Assembly (NCBI GenBank): GCA_041584755.1
Contig: JBFHDK010000012.1
Coordinates: forward strand, 1-52,043
Origin: HB2-32-21 sp003448675
GTDB taxonomy: Bacteria > Pseudomonadota > Gammaproteobacteria > Pseudomonadales > Porticoccaceae
Direction: 5' to 3'
Length of the DNA stretch: 52,043 bases
This document shows, one piece after another, positions 1-7,858 of the stretch. Each line of letters begins with the position of its first letter. Position 1 is the stretch's first letter. The position numbers were made by a program, and so were the translations under genes. The notes below the pieces were generated by a model, which saw nothing but the letters and a program-made list of their open reading frames with translations, was not told the DNA's origin and searched no databases.

Positions 1-452
1 CGGGCGATGGCCTCGTCATCACCTTCCAGAGTGCAGGTGCTGCCCGCATAGCTGGCGAGGGATTGTTCCGGTCGGGCAAAACTGTGGGCCGGGTGGGCGC
101 TGGCCACAAAAGCGCCTTTATCACGTAATGGCGATAGCAGCGCGGAGCTGTGCAGGCCGCTGGCATGGAAAACCACAGTGCCGCGCCAGTGCTCTTTTAT
201 CCGGGCCAGTGTTTTTGCAGTGTCGGCAATGACATCATCCGGGGTGCCAATCAGCCAGATATCGGCGTCGCTCATACTCTTCAAGGCGCGGGCGAAGCTA
301 CCACCGCCACAGAAGTTGATTGCCGCCTCCGTATTCGCCTCGGTGCGATTATAAAACCCCCCCGCCTGGACAAGCCCGCGATCGACCCACAAACGCACCA
401 GCGTACGGGCGAGTTTGCCCGTGCCGACGACGTTAAGATAAGGAGGAGTCAC
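1..452 (-). CDS. Rossmann-fold/DUF2520 domain protein (3' end outside window)
   Basis: The reverse strand reads open from a GTG at 452 to the window edge, giving about 150 residues. The product starts with a Rossmann nucleotide-binding fold: a hydrophobic strand followed by GTGKLAR, then FYNRTE at the end of the second strand. It continues with IGTPDD and an ASAHPAHSF stretch. These fit the family annotated as 'Rossmann-like and DUF2520', which resembles NADP-dependent dehydrogenases of the ketopantoate/pyrroline-carboxylate reductase type. The substrate is unknown. The GTG lies 8 bases after the pdxJ stop, and GAGG overlapping that stop could serve as ribosome binding site, so the gene is probably the last of the leftward pdxJ operon. 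The C-terminal DUF2520 domain lies outside the window. Confidence 0.8.
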   Translation of the reverse strand, partial: MTPPYLNVVGTGKLARTLVRLWVDRGLVQAGGFYNRTEANTEAAINFCGGGSFARALKSMSDADIWLIGTPDDVIADTAKTLARIKEHWRGTVVFHASGLHSSALLSPLRDKGAFVASAHPAHSFARPEQSLASYAGSTCTLEGDDEAIA

Positions 453-460
453 CGCGAACC

Positions 461-1222
461 TCAGGTGGCGGTGTAGGAGAGCACGTTTTTGTAGGCGCGC
501 ACCGCGTTTTTCAGGCCCTGATCGATGGCGTCGACAATCAAGGCGTGGCCGATGGAAACTTCCCGTAGACCCGGCACGGTGACAAACAGGCCCAGATTAT
601 CGAGATTAAGATCATGCCCGGCATTCAAGCCCAGCCCCAGGCTCGCCGCATGTTCAGCGGCGGTGCGATAGTTTTGAAAAAGTTCAGCGCGGCGTTTCGG
701 TTCCTTCCAGGCGGCGGCATAGGGACCAGTGTAAAGCTCAATGCGATCGGCGCCCAGCTGAGCCGCCAGTGTGATTTGTTCAACGTCCGGATCCATAAAC
801 AGGCTACTGCGTACGCCGAGCTGTTTTAAACGTTCGAGTATCGGAGCCAGGGTTTCGGCGCTACGTCTGAGGTCGAAGCCATGGTCAGAAGTCAGCTGGT
901 CGTTACTGTCCGGCACCAGGGTGCATTGCTGGGGCCGGGTTGCCTCCACCAGTGCCAGCAGGCCGGGGTAGTCTCCCTGGGGGGACGCAAAGGGGTTGCC
1001 TTCGATATTGAATTCGATGCCCTGACGCAACCTGGTCAGAGCCGCAAGCTCGGTCACATCGTGGGGACGGATATGTCGTTGGTCCGGTCGGGGGTGCACG
1101 GTGATGCCATCGGCCCCTGCGTCAATGCAGATTTGGGCATGGGTCGCGACATCGGGAAAGTTGCCCTCCCGCGAGTTGCGCAGCAGGGCGATTTTATTGA
1201 CGTTAACACTGAGTGCGATCAC
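461..1222 (-). CDS. pdxJ: Pyridoxine 5'-phosphate synthase PdxJ
   Basis: The 253-residue product is the usual length for PdxJ, which condenses 1-deoxy-D-xylulose 5-phosphate with 3-amino-2-oxopropyl phosphate to make pyridoxine 5'-phosphate in the cytosol. Family hallmarks visible are the N-terminal SVNVNKIALLRNSR, the GADGITVHPRPDQRHI segment, the FNIEGNP strand, the ELYTGPYA loop and the C-terminal LNAGHDLN and SIGHALI phosphate-binding segments. The start is GTG at 1222, since the conserved N-terminus begins within two residues of it. The gene lies 35 bases downstream of the SH3 gene and 8 bases upstream of the DUF2520 gene on the same strand. In many gammaproteobacteria pdxJ follows recO; that is not the case here. 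Confidence 0.96.
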   Translation of the reverse strand: MIALSVNVNKIALLRNSREGNFPDVATHAQICIDAGADGITVHPRPDQRHIRPHDVTELAALTRLRQGIEFNIEGNPFASPQGDYPGLLALVEATRPQQCTLVPDSNDQLTSDHGFDLRRSAETLAPILERLKQLGVRSSLFMDPDVEQITLAAQLGADRIELYTGPYAAAWKEPKRRAELFQNYRTAAEHAASLGLGLNAGHDLNLDNLGLFVTVPGLREVSIGHALIVDAIDQGLKNAVRAYKNVLSYTAT

Positions 1223-1257
1223 CAGGCTTTACCTGTCTTATGGCCGAAAAACCACGG

Positions 1258-1959
1258 TTAGGCCCATTCCGAGTAGCCGCGTTTCTTTTTCTTCAAGTGG
1301 GGTAGCAGGACAGCTAACAAAGCCCCGAGGAAAACCGACAGTGCGCCATAGAGAAACCACTTTTGCGTGTGGCTGCTGGCCATTTGCTGGGTGGTGGCCT
1401 TGAGGACGTCGATTTCACTTTGCAGCATTTTGTTTTGTTTGAGCAGATCCTGGTTCTGGGTGTGCAACTTGACGGCATTGGCCGATACTTCCTGGATTTC
1501 GGCCAATTGATTGGCGGTATCTTCATTTTCACTTTGTATTGCCGCCAGTTGCGCCGATAGCTGTTCGATTTCACCGCGTGCGGTTTTCAACGCCTCGGTC
1601 ATTTCAGCGTGTTGTGTCCGGTAGCGTTCGTTTTGTTTCTCGAATTCCGCAATCCGGGTTTTGGCGATGGGTTGACGAACCAGGTACTGGCTTTCCACCC
1701 AGCCGTCCATACCTCCCGGCGTGATGACGTGGCTCCAGCCATCCTGGGTTCCCTTTACCGTCAGTTTTAAGCCCGCTTTCAGGCCGCCATGAAGAATCGC
1801 GCAGCGATTACAGGGGCTTTTGCGCAGGGGTACGCGCAGTTCATCGCTGATATAACGGGTCTCGGCATAAACGGGCAAGGAAATAAGTACTGCCAACGTC
1901 AGCATAGCGTATCGCGGCAAGGTTCTGATTCGTTTCAATTCAAGTCTAATTGCTTTCAT
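1258..1959 (-). CDS. TIGR04211-type SH3 domain protein (YgiM-like), membrane anchored
   Basis: This 233-residue envelope protein has a positively charged N-terminus and a hydrophobic signal segment (about 18-32, ending YAE). A bacterial SH3 domain follows at about 35-95. A long coiled coil rich in Glu, Gln, Asn and Lys spans about 105-195. One transmembrane helix (about 204-221) is followed by a basic LKKKKR tail. This is the architecture of E. coli YgiM and TIGR04211 proteins; the exact function is not established. In the SH3 loop, which in relatives usually reads like RSGPG or RSGPS, this protein has KSPCNRC, giving a CxxC pair (C50, C53) in the exported domain. It lies 24 bases after yciI and 35 bases before pdxJ on the same strand. 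Confidence 0.85.
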   Translation of the reverse strand: MKAIRLELKRIRTLPRYAMLTLAVLISLPVYAETRYISDELRVPLRKSPCNRCAILHGGLKAGLKLTVKGTQDGWSHVITPGGMDGWVESQYLVRQPIAKTRIAEFEKQNERYRTQHAEMTEALKTARGEIEQLSAQLAAIQSENEDTANQLAEIQEVSANAVKLHTQNQDLLKQNKMLQSEIDVLKATTQQMASSHTQKWFLYGALSVFLGALLAVLLPHLKKKKRGYSEWA

Positions 1960-1983
1960 TGGGGGAGTGATTCCTGGTTCAGC

Positions 1984-2283
1984 TTAGGGCAGGACTTTTT
2001 TAAAGGGTTTAACGGTGACCCTGGCGTAGACCCCTGCGGCCAGGTAGGGGTCACCATCGGCCCAGGTCTGGGCCGCCTCGGCGCTGTCGAATTCAGCAAT
2101 GATTATGCTGCCGGTAAAACCCGCGGCGCCGGGATCATTTGTTGCTACGGCGGGGTTGGGGCCGGCCACTAGCAGCCGGCCAGCGGCTTTCAATTCCTCC
2201 AGGCGGGCCAGGTGCGCGGGTCGGGCCTGTCGCCTTTTTTCCAAACTGTTGCTGACATCTTCGCAAACGATGCTGTACCACAT
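1984..2283 (-). CDS. yciI: YciI family protein
   Basis: A 99-residue protein starting MWYSIVCEDV, with the YciI/ferredoxin-like alpha-beta fold. It has the ARPAHLARLEELKAAGRLLVAG segment, containing the family's conserved His (RxxH), and the GSIIIAEFDSAEAAQTWADGDPY segment with a conserved Asp-Pro-Tyr. YciI proteins are small dimeric enzymes of uncertain substrate. The open frame extends upstream, but the ATG at 2283 is preceded by AGGGG at suitable spacing and matches the family start. It sits 19 bases after the membrane protein gene. In many relatives yciI lies beside yciB. Confidence 0.9.
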   Translation of the reverse strand: MWYSIVCEDVSNSLEKRRQARPAHLARLEELKAAGRLLVAGPNPAVATNDPGAAGFTGSIIIAEFDSAEAAQTWADGDPYLAAGVYARVTVKPFKKVLP

Positions 2284-2302
2284 ACGGCTTATCCCCTGAG
2301 TA

Positions 2303-3082
2303 TTACGGTTTCTGGTTGCTGTTTTCCGATGCGGGCGCCTGGCTGATCCTGGCCTCGTCCTCTTCGGTTGAACCCTGGTGTTTGATAATCGACTCAAAGG
2401 GAATGCCGGTCAGGCGGGTGATACCCTTGAACAGGTAAACCATGGCGATAATCATGACCACCGTTGCGGGAAGGGCGATAACGGGATAGCTGAGGGCGGT
2501 CATTTTACCCAGCTGGGCGTTGTATTCGACACTGCCCGGCTGGCTGGTGACGATAAAGGTCGCAAGCAGGTAATTAAGCGTTGACGAGAGAAAAAACGAA
2601 CCGGCGATGATCCAGGAGGCGGTGATCAGGCGTTTATCAAAAGCCGCCACGCGGTTGTGGTGGTGCAGGGCCGCTTCGATTTTGGCGGTATCAACAAAGC
2701 TGTCATTGAGTAGCAGAGTGCGTACCAGGGGGTAGGGCGTTTTCAGGGAAGCGACGGTGGCGATGCCGAAGATGGCGGGTATTGCGGCTTCCTTGATGGC
2801 CAGGTAGCGGGGATCCAGACCCAGTAGGCTGATGCCGCCGGTAAGAACCACGCTGACAACGCCCAGGCCCGAGAAAAAGTTGATTTTGCCGCGCTGGCGA
2901 AAGTCGTTAAGGCCGTAGGTGATTGGAAAGAGCAGGGCCACTACGATAGCCCAGGTGGTGCCCAGGTATTCCTCGCCGCTCAGTTTGGTCAGGATCAGCG
3001 TCGGCACCACCACGTTGATGGCCAGGTTGATGAGCATATTCTCCCGGCGAGGTGGTGTGGGCTTGTTGGGACTGTCGGTCAT
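2303..3082 (-). CDS. VC0807-family multi-pass inner membrane protein
   Basis: The product (259 residues from ATG 3082) has several hydrophobic helices: about 18-33 (NLAINVVVPTLILTKL), 41-57, 70-88, 96-112, 155-178 and 200-222. It ends in a charged, disordered tail. I recognise the N-terminal pattern of a conserved membrane-protein family annotated as VC0807; no biochemical role is established. The gene occupies the place next to yciI where relatives often carry yciB (septation protein A), but the sequence does not look like YciB. The frame is open to a GTG at 3109. I prefer ATG 3082 because a GGAAA lies about 10 bases upstream and the longer start has no ribosome binding site. Confidence 0.65.
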   Translation of the reverse strand: MTDSPNKPTPPRRENMLINLAINVVVPTLILTKLSGEEYLGTTWAIVVALLFPITYGLNDFRQRGKINFFSGLGVVSVVLTGGISLLGLDPRYLAIKEAAIPAIFGIATVASLKTPYPLVRTLLLNDSFVDTAKIEAALHHHNRVAAFDKRLITASWIIAGSFFLSSTLNYLLATFIVTSQPGSVEYNAQLGKMTALSYPVIALPATVVMIIAMVYLFKGITRLTGIPFESIIKHQGSTEEDEARISQAPASENSNQKP

Positions 3083-3201
3083 GACTAGGCTTTTCCGCGC
3101 AAACAACACCGGATTTTAACATTTACCGGGGCATTGGTACGGATCTTACTCCTGGATTCATGCTCGCAGACGGGGAGACAGTGTTTTTATCGGCCAGATA
3201 G

Positions 3202-3230
3202 TCGAATTTTGTGCGCGAAATCTCTATAGT
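3202..3230 (+). promoter_or_regulatory. Putative sigma-70 promoter for yciO, with leader hairpin
   Basis: A TATAGT -10 hexamer at 3225-3230 is preceded 17 bases upstream by a weak -35 (TCGAAT, 3202-3207) and followed by a GC-rich discriminator. The resulting leader carries a perfect small hairpin, GTCGC-TTTTT-GCGAC, at 3242-3256, before the GTG start of yciO. Confidence 0.45.
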
Positions 3231-3278
3231 GCGCCGCTTCCGTCGCTTTTTGCGACTTCAGTCCCGTGAACCGCAACA

Positions 3279-3899
3279 GTGGCTCAGACTTTTTACATTC
3301 ATCCGGAAAATCCGCAACTTCGCCTGATCAACCAGGCGGTGGATATCATTCGTGGTGGTGGGGTGGTGGTCTTTCCCACCGACTCCGCCTACGCTATCGG
3401 CTGTCATCTGGGTGACAAGGCGGCGCTGGAACGCATTCGTCAGATTCGCCAACTGGATAAGCACCATAATTTTACGCTGCTATGCCGTGATTTATCGGAG
3501 CTGGCCTCCTATGCTCGAGTCAATAATCAGATATTTCGACTTCTAAAAGCTAACACCCCTGGTGCGTTCACCTTTATCTTGCAGGCTACCTCTGAAGTGC
3601 CGCGCCGTTTGATGCACCCCAAGCGTAAAACCATCGGCCTGAGAGTGCCGGATAATATAATTGCTCAGACTTTGCTGGCCCAGTTGGACGAGCCGCTGAT
3701 GAGCGTGACTCTGATCATGCCGGGGGACGACTATCCGCTGACCGACCCCCAGGATATTAAGGATATGCTTGAAAAGCGGGTTGACCTGATCATCGACGGT
3801 GGTTTTTGTGGGCTGGAGGCGACCAGTGTGATTGATCTTACCGGCGATACGCCCCGGGTCACGCGCGAAGGCATGGGTGAAATTTCTGCTTTTCAGTAA
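3279..3899 (+). CDS. yciO: Sua5/YciO/YrdC-family protein (YciO)
   Basis: The 206-residue product belongs to the family of TsaC/Sua5, which makes threonylcarbamoyl-AMP for tRNA modification. This is the YciO branch: it starts with FYIHPENPQ, carries VVFPTDSAYAIGCHL (the ATP/threonine pocket), KHHNFTLLCRDLSEL, and PGAFTFILQAT, and ends in VTREGMGEI. YciO itself is much less active than TsaC in E. coli, so its physiological role is uncertain. The start is a GTG at 3279 with no clear ribosome binding site; the conserved N-terminus begins directly after it. It precedes scpA-scpB-rluB on the same strand, the order seen in many gammaproteobacteria, although the PHP-domain gene that often lies nearby is absent. 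Confidence 0.9.
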   Translation: MAQTFYIHPENPQLRLINQAVDIIRGGGVVVFPTDSAYAIGCHLGDKAALERIRQIRQLDKHHNFTLLCRDLSELASYARVNNQIFRLLKANTPGAFTFILQATSEVPRRLMHPKRKTIGLRVPDNIIAQTLLAQLDEPLMSVTLIMPGDDYPLTDPQDIKDMLEKRVDLIIDGGFCGLEATSVIDLTGDTPRVTREGMGEISAFQ

Positions 3900-3949
3900 G
3901 TTCGCGACCGGGAAACGCCACCGTCCTGATTATTGGGCTGGCAATGGCG

Positions 3950-3955
3950 TATAAT
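3950..3955 (+). promoter_or_regulatory. -10 element TATAAT ahead of scpA
   Basis: A perfect TATAAT lies 48 bases upstream of the scpA ATG. The -35 region (TGATTA at a 17-base spacer) is weak. The element would give scpAB-rluB a promoter independent of yciO. Confidence 0.4.
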
Positions 3956-4002
3956 TTCCGCTTCACGGTTGCCGGCTCGTAGCGCGGCCCGGAGCGCCTT
4001 GT

Positions 4003-4821
4003 ATGGATAACACAGAACCCCCGGTAACTACCGCGCCGTCCCAGAATGAGATGGTGTTTGCGGTCGTTCAGGGTAAGCAAATTACCGAGCTGCCGAAGGA
4101 TCTCTATATTCCGCCCGAGGCGCTGGAAGTGATTCTGGAAGCTTTCGAAGGCCCATTGGATCTGCTGCTCTATCTGATCAACCGCCAAAATCTGGACATC
4201 CTCGAAATCAATGTCGCCGATATCACTCACCAGTACATGAGCTATATCGAGATGATGAAGGCCCTGCGCTGGGATCTGGCCGCCGAATACCTGTTGATGG
4301 CGGCCATGCTGGCCGAGATCAAATCGCGCATGCTTCTGCCGCGGCAGGAAGAAGCCGAGGAAGACGAGGGCGACCTGCGCGCGGAGTTAATTCGCCGCTT
4401 ACAGGAATACGAGCGTTTTAAAATTGCCGCCGAGGATATCGACCGCCTGCCTCGGGTGGGCAGGGATACTTTCAACGTTGCCATAAAGGCGCCGGAGCGG
4501 GGGCAGCAGCGGCCCCAGCCGGCGGTTTCCATGCAGGAACTGGTGCTGGCGTTGGCGGCGGTAATCCAACGGGCCGAAATGGCCGAAAGTCACCATATCT
4601 CCTTTGAAGTGCTGTCGACCAGGGAACGCATGAGCCAGGTGCTCGGTAAACTGCGGGAGCGACGCTTTTTGCCCTTTAGCGATCTGTTCGATGTGAGTGA
4701 GGGGCGCAATGGCGTGGTGGTGACTTTTCTGGCGTTACTGGAATTGATGAAGGAAGCCCTGGTGGAGATTGTCCAAAACGAAGCCCTGGGGCCGATTCAC
4801 GTACAGGCGAGGACCCGCTGA
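4003..4821 (+). CDS. scpA: Segregation and condensation protein A
   Basis: ScpA is the kleisin subunit of the SMC-ScpA-ScpB condensin, which compacts and segregates chromosomes. The 272-residue product has a polar N-terminal extension of about 35 residues. The kleisin N-domain follows, with the signature FEGPLDLLLYLI (about 49-60) and the AAEYLLMAAMLAEIKSRMLLP helix. A central acidic stretch (EEAEEDEGD) and a C-terminal winged helix complete the protein. The last base of its TGA stop is the first base of the scpB ATG, so the two are translationally coupled. Organisms with ScpAB often also carry an SMC protein; none is in this window. Confidence 0.95.
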   Translation: MDNTEPPVTTAPSQNEMVFAVVQGKQITELPKDLYIPPEALEVILEAFEGPLDLLLYLINRQNLDILEINVADITHQYMSYIEMMKALRWDLAAEYLLMAAMLAEIKSRMLLPRQEEAEEDEGDLRAELIRRLQEYERFKIAAEDIDRLPRVGRDTFNVAIKAPERGQQRPQPAVSMQELVLALAAVIQRAEMAESHHISFEVLSTRERMSQVLGKLRERRFLPFSDLFDVSEGRNGVVVTFLALLELMKEALVEIVQNEALGPIHVQARTR

Positions 4822-5546
4822 TGGACAATGAGCAGCTGAGAAAAATTATCGAGGCCGCGTTGATGACCGCCGGTCGATCTCTCGATATTGCAGCTTTTGA
4901 AGGACTGTTTAACGAAGCCGAAAAACCCGAGCGGGATGAAATCCGTGCGACCCTGGAAGACCTGGAAGCCGATTGCCGGGACCGGGGCTATGAGTTGAAG
5001 CGCACAGCCAGTGGCTACCGCTTTCAGGTAAAACAGGAGCTGTCACCCTGGATTGATCGCCTGTGGGAGGAAAAGCCCCGAAAATATTCCCGCGCTGTAC
5101 TCGAAACCCTGGCGCTGATCGCCTATCGCCAGCCCGTGACCCGGGGTGATGTGGAGCAGGTGCGTGGGGTCGCCGTCAGCTCCGAGATTATCCGCAGCCT
5201 TCAGGAGCGCGAATGGGTACGCACCGTGGGGCATCGGGATGTGCCCGGGCGACCGGCCCTGTACGCGACCACGCGCAAATTTCTCGACGACTTCAACCTG
5301 GCTAGCCTCAGCGAGCTGCCGCCACTCAACGAAATTCGGGATCTCAATGATATTAACGGTGAATTGGGTCTGAATCCGCCGGAGGATTCTGAAGATAGTC
5401 AGAGCGGGGTGGTGCCGGATCAGGTAGCCGTGGATAGCAGCGAATCACCGGGTGAGGCGTCGGAAATGGAAGATGACCCGGTCGCTGGTGAGCATCAGGC
5501 CGCGCAATCGGGCACCGATGAGTCCGTACCCCGCGAGCTCCACTGA
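4821..5546 (+). CDS. scpB: Segregation and condensation protein B
   Basis: ScpB binds the ScpA kleisin as a dimer of tandem winged-helix domains. The 241-residue product shows the first winged helix (about 1-75, with LRKIIEAALMTAGRSLDI) and the second with the family signature ALETLALIAYRQPVTRGDVEQVRGV. It ends the conserved part with VPGRPALYATTRKFLDDF. The remaining about 70 residues are acidic and low in complexity (SEDSQ, SESPGEASEMEDD) and are probably disordered. The ATG overlaps the scpA stop by one base, and rluB begins 9 bases after the scpB stop. Confidence 0.95.
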   Translation: MDNEQLRKIIEAALMTAGRSLDIAAFEGLFNEAEKPERDEIRATLEDLEADCRDRGYELKRTASGYRFQVKQELSPWIDRLWEEKPRKYSRAVLETLALIAYRQPVTRGDVEQVRGVAVSSEIIRSLQEREWVRTVGHRDVPGRPALYATTRKFLDDFNLASLSELPPLNEIRDLNDINGELGLNPPEDSEDSQSGVVPDQVAVDSSESPGEASEMEDDPVAGEHQAAQSGTDESVPRELH

Positions 5547-5555
5547 GTTATTGCC

Positions 5556-6371
5556 GTGACTGAAAAAATCCAGAAAGTGCTGGCCCAGACGGGCCTGGGT
5601 TCCCGACGTGAGATTGAAAAGTGGGTTGCCGCCGGTCGTGTGACAGTTAATGGCCGCCGGGCTCAAGTGGGTGATCGGGTTGCTTTCGACGATAAAATCA
5701 CCCTGGATGGCCGCCCGGTAAAACTGGCTCGTCGCCGCGAGCGTACACGGGTGCTGGTCTACAACAAACCGGTTGGGGAGATCTGTACCCGCAATGATCC
5801 GGAAGGCCGCAAAACCGTGTTTGAAGCTTTGCCTCCGGTGAAAGGCGGGCGCTGGGTGGCCATTGGCCGGCTCGATATCAATACCAGTGGTCTGCTGTTG
5901 TTTACTAATGATGGCGAGCTGGCCAACCGGCTGATGCATCCCTCCAACCAGATAGAGCGCGAGTATGTGGTGCGGGTGCGCGGTGCCGTCGATGAGTCGA
6001 TGCTCAACCATATGCTTGAGGGCGTACAGCTGGATGACGGCCTGGCCAGTTTTAATCGTATCAAGGCGGGGGCCAGATCCGGGACCCATCAGTGGTTTTC
6101 CGTGGTCCTGACCGAAGGCCGGCAGCGGGAAGTCCGGCGGCTGTGGGAGTCCCAGGGCGTTGAAGTCAGTCGGCTCAAGCGTACCCGTTATGGGACGGTG
6201 TCGCTGCCTTCCTACGTGCGTGTCAAGGAATATATGGATTTGAGCCCGGCGGAAATTGCCAAACTCGGCAAGCAGGTGGGTATCAAGTTCAAGCAAACCG
6301 CCCTAACGCCGGAAGAGCAGGCGCAACGCAAGCGCCAGATGCGTAAACTCCGGGCGCGGGGCGCCAACTGA
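5556..6371 (+). CDS. rluB: 23S rRNA pseudouridine(2605) synthase RluB
   Basis: RluB converts U2605 of 23S rRNA to pseudouridine. The 271-residue product has an N-terminal S4 RNA-binding domain (EKIQKVLAQTGLGSRREIEKW) and then the RsuA/RluB catalytic domain. The catalytic motif GRLDINTSGLLL places the nucleophilic Asp at residue 107. LTEGRQREVRRLWESQG is the conserved C-terminal motif, and the protein ends in a basic tail. The start is a GTG at 5556, 9 bases after the scpB stop; the S4 domain begins directly there. It is the last gene of the scpA-scpB-rluB unit and converges on yciK. Confidence 0.94.
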   Translation: MTEKIQKVLAQTGLGSRREIEKWVAAGRVTVNGRRAQVGDRVAFDDKITLDGRPVKLARRRERTRVLVYNKPVGEICTRNDPEGRKTVFEALPPVKGGRWVAIGRLDINTSGLLLFTNDGELANRLMHPSNQIEREYVVRVRGAVDESMLNHMLEGVQLDDGLASFNRIKAGARSGTHQWFSVVLTEGRQREVRRLWESQGVEVSRLKRTRYGTVSLPSYVRVKEYMDLSPAEIAKLGKQVGIKFKQTALTPEEQAQRKRQMRKLRARGAN

Positions 6372-6401
6372 TCCTGGTTCGTTAGTCGGCTTTGGTCTGG
6401 T

Positions 6402-7157
6402 CTATTGTGCGTCCAGGGACTGGCCGGTGACGCCCGCGCTGTCCCTGCCCATCAGGTACAGGTAGACGGGCACAAGTTGTTCCGGTGTTTTCAGGATTGT
6501 CGGATCTTCAGCTGGATAGGCGGCGGCGCGCATATTGGTACGGGTGGCGCCGGGGTTCACGCAATTGACCCGCACTTTACTGATCTCCTCAAGTTCATGA
6601 CTGAGCACCTGCGCCAGGCCTTCGGTGGCGAATTTCGATACCGCGTAGGCGCCCCAATAAGCTCGACCCCGGCGGCCGACTCCGGAGGAGGTGAAAATAA
6701 CCGAAGCCGTTTCCGCCGCTTCCAGCAAGGGTAATAGCGCCCGGGTCAGTAGAAAGGCGGCGTTGAGGTTCACCTGCATGACTTCCTGCCAGACCGCCGG
6801 ATGGTATTTGCCGATGGGGGTGCGCTGGCCAAGGATGCCGGCGTTATGCAGCAGGCCGTCCAGGCGCCCAAATTGCTCGTCCAGGGCGTCCGCTACCTGC
6901 TGGTAGTCAGGCTCCCCGGCTTTGGCCAGGTCCAGGGGGTGAATAATGGGCTCCGGCCCGTCCAGTGCGACAATTTCGTCATAAACCGCTTCCAGCCGGG
7001 CGACGGTTCGGCCCAGCAAAATCACCTGTGCGCCATGGCTGGCATAGGCGATGGCAGCGGCCCGACCGATGCCGTCACCGGCGCCGGTCACCAGTATGAC
7101 TTTATCCTTGAGCAGTTCGGGAGGCGCCTGATAGCGCTGGGCGTCGGTGGTACTCAT
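6402..7157 (-). CDS. yciK: Short-chain dehydrogenase YciK
   Basis: A 251-residue classical short-chain dehydrogenase/reductase. The nucleotide-binding motif TGAGDGIG lies at residues 24-31. LHNAGILG is the NNAG-type motif, and the catalytic Ser and YAVSK dyad are present (FTSSGVGRRGRAYWGAYAVSK). Close similarity to E. coli YciK is suggested by the start (YQAPPELLKDKVILVTGAG) and the DLAKAGEPDYQQVAD segment. The physiological substrate is unknown. It is last in the leftward operon mtaD-ubiG-mupP-yciK, with 41 bases separating it from mupP. Relatives share this neighbourhood. Confidence 0.9.
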   Translation of the reverse strand: MSTTDAQRYQAPPELLKDKVILVTGAGDGIGRAAAIAYASHGAQVILLGRTVARLEAVYDEIVALDGPEPIIHPLDLAKAGEPDYQQVADALDEQFGRLDGLLHNAGILGQRTPIGKYHPAVWQEVMQVNLNAAFLLTRALLPLLEAAETASVIFTSSGVGRRGRAYWGAYAVSKFATEGLAQVLSHELEEISKVRVNCVNPGATRTNMRAAAYPAEDPTILKTPEQLVPVYLYLMGRDSAGVTGQSLDAQ

Positions 7158-7198
7158 AATGGCTGACCAGTTTGCTAAATCAGTTTGAAAGTGAGGGG

Positions 7199-7858
7199 TT
7201 AAAACAAAAGCGCACTGATTTCAGCGGCGTGATTGACCAGGTGGTGGGCATTCCAGGTGTCCGGGTGGTCGTCATCAATATAGCCATAGGCGGCGGCAAT
7301 GGTAATGGCCCCGGCTTCGCGCCCGGACTCAATATCCCGGCGATGGTCGCCGACAAAGACCGTATGTCGCGGTTCAATGCCCAGTTGTTCGCAGGCCAGT
7401 AGTACCGGCTCGGGGTGGGGTTTGGCGTTTTCCACATGATCCGGGCAGACCACGGAAGCCGGCGCTGGCTTGAGTTGTAGCGCATCGAGGATGGCTTCGG
7501 TATAGAGACTGGGTTTGTTGGTGACAATGCCCCAGGGCACACCGGCGTGGCCCAACTGGTCGAGTAAGGGCTGAATGCCCGGGAAAGGTCGGGTTTCCCG
7601 GCACAGATTGTCCAGATAGATGGTCAGGAACTCGGCTCGGATTTGCTCGAAATCCGGGTGATCTTCCTGACAATTAAAGGCATGGGCGATCAGGCCGGCG
7701 GAGCCGTTGCTGACAAGGACCCGGATCGCCTGCTCAGTGAGCGTCGCCTGCTTTTTTTGCGCCAACAGCTGATTCAGCGAAATGGCGAAATCCGGGGCGG
7801 TGTCGAGCAGGGTGCCGTCCAGGTCAAACAGTACGGCCTGGTAATCAAAGGCTGCCAT
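7199..7858 (-). CDS. mupP: HAD phosphatase, probable N-acetylmuramic acid 6-phosphate phosphatase MupP
   Basis: The 219-residue protein belongs to the HAD superfamily. Motif I is LFDLDGTLLDT with the nucleophile pair D12/D14. A Gph-like helical cap follows, then VTNKPS (motif II), KPHPEPVL (motif III) and FVGDHRRDIESGREAG (motif IV). By sequence alone it could be called phosphoglycolate phosphatase. Its place between ubiG and yciK is the place of Pseudomonas mupP, whose product dephosphorylates N-acetylmuramic acid 6-phosphate in cell-wall recycling, so I favour MupP by context. The ATG overlaps the ubiG TGA by one base. No amgK or murU lies in the window. Confidence 0.8.
   Translation of the reverse strand: MAAFDYQAVLFDLDGTLLDTAPDFAISLNQLLAQKKQATLTEQAIRVLVSNGSAGLIAHAFNCQEDHPDFEQIRAEFLTIYLDNLCRETRPFPGIQPLLDQLGHAGVPWGIVTNKPSLYTEAILDALQLKPAPASVVCPDHVENAKPHPEPVLLACEQLGIEPRHTVFVGDHRRDIESGREAGAITIAAAYGYIDDDHPDTWNAHHLVNHAAEISALLF

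Noticed and set aside
150..476. Forward 108-codon frame at the left edge
   Set aside because: The reverse strand gives a clear Rossmann/DUF2520 protein over the same bases.
5445..6296. 283-codon reverse-strand open frame opposite rluB
   Set aside because: The forward strand encodes rluB with S4 and catalytic motifs; the reverse frame is a shadow.
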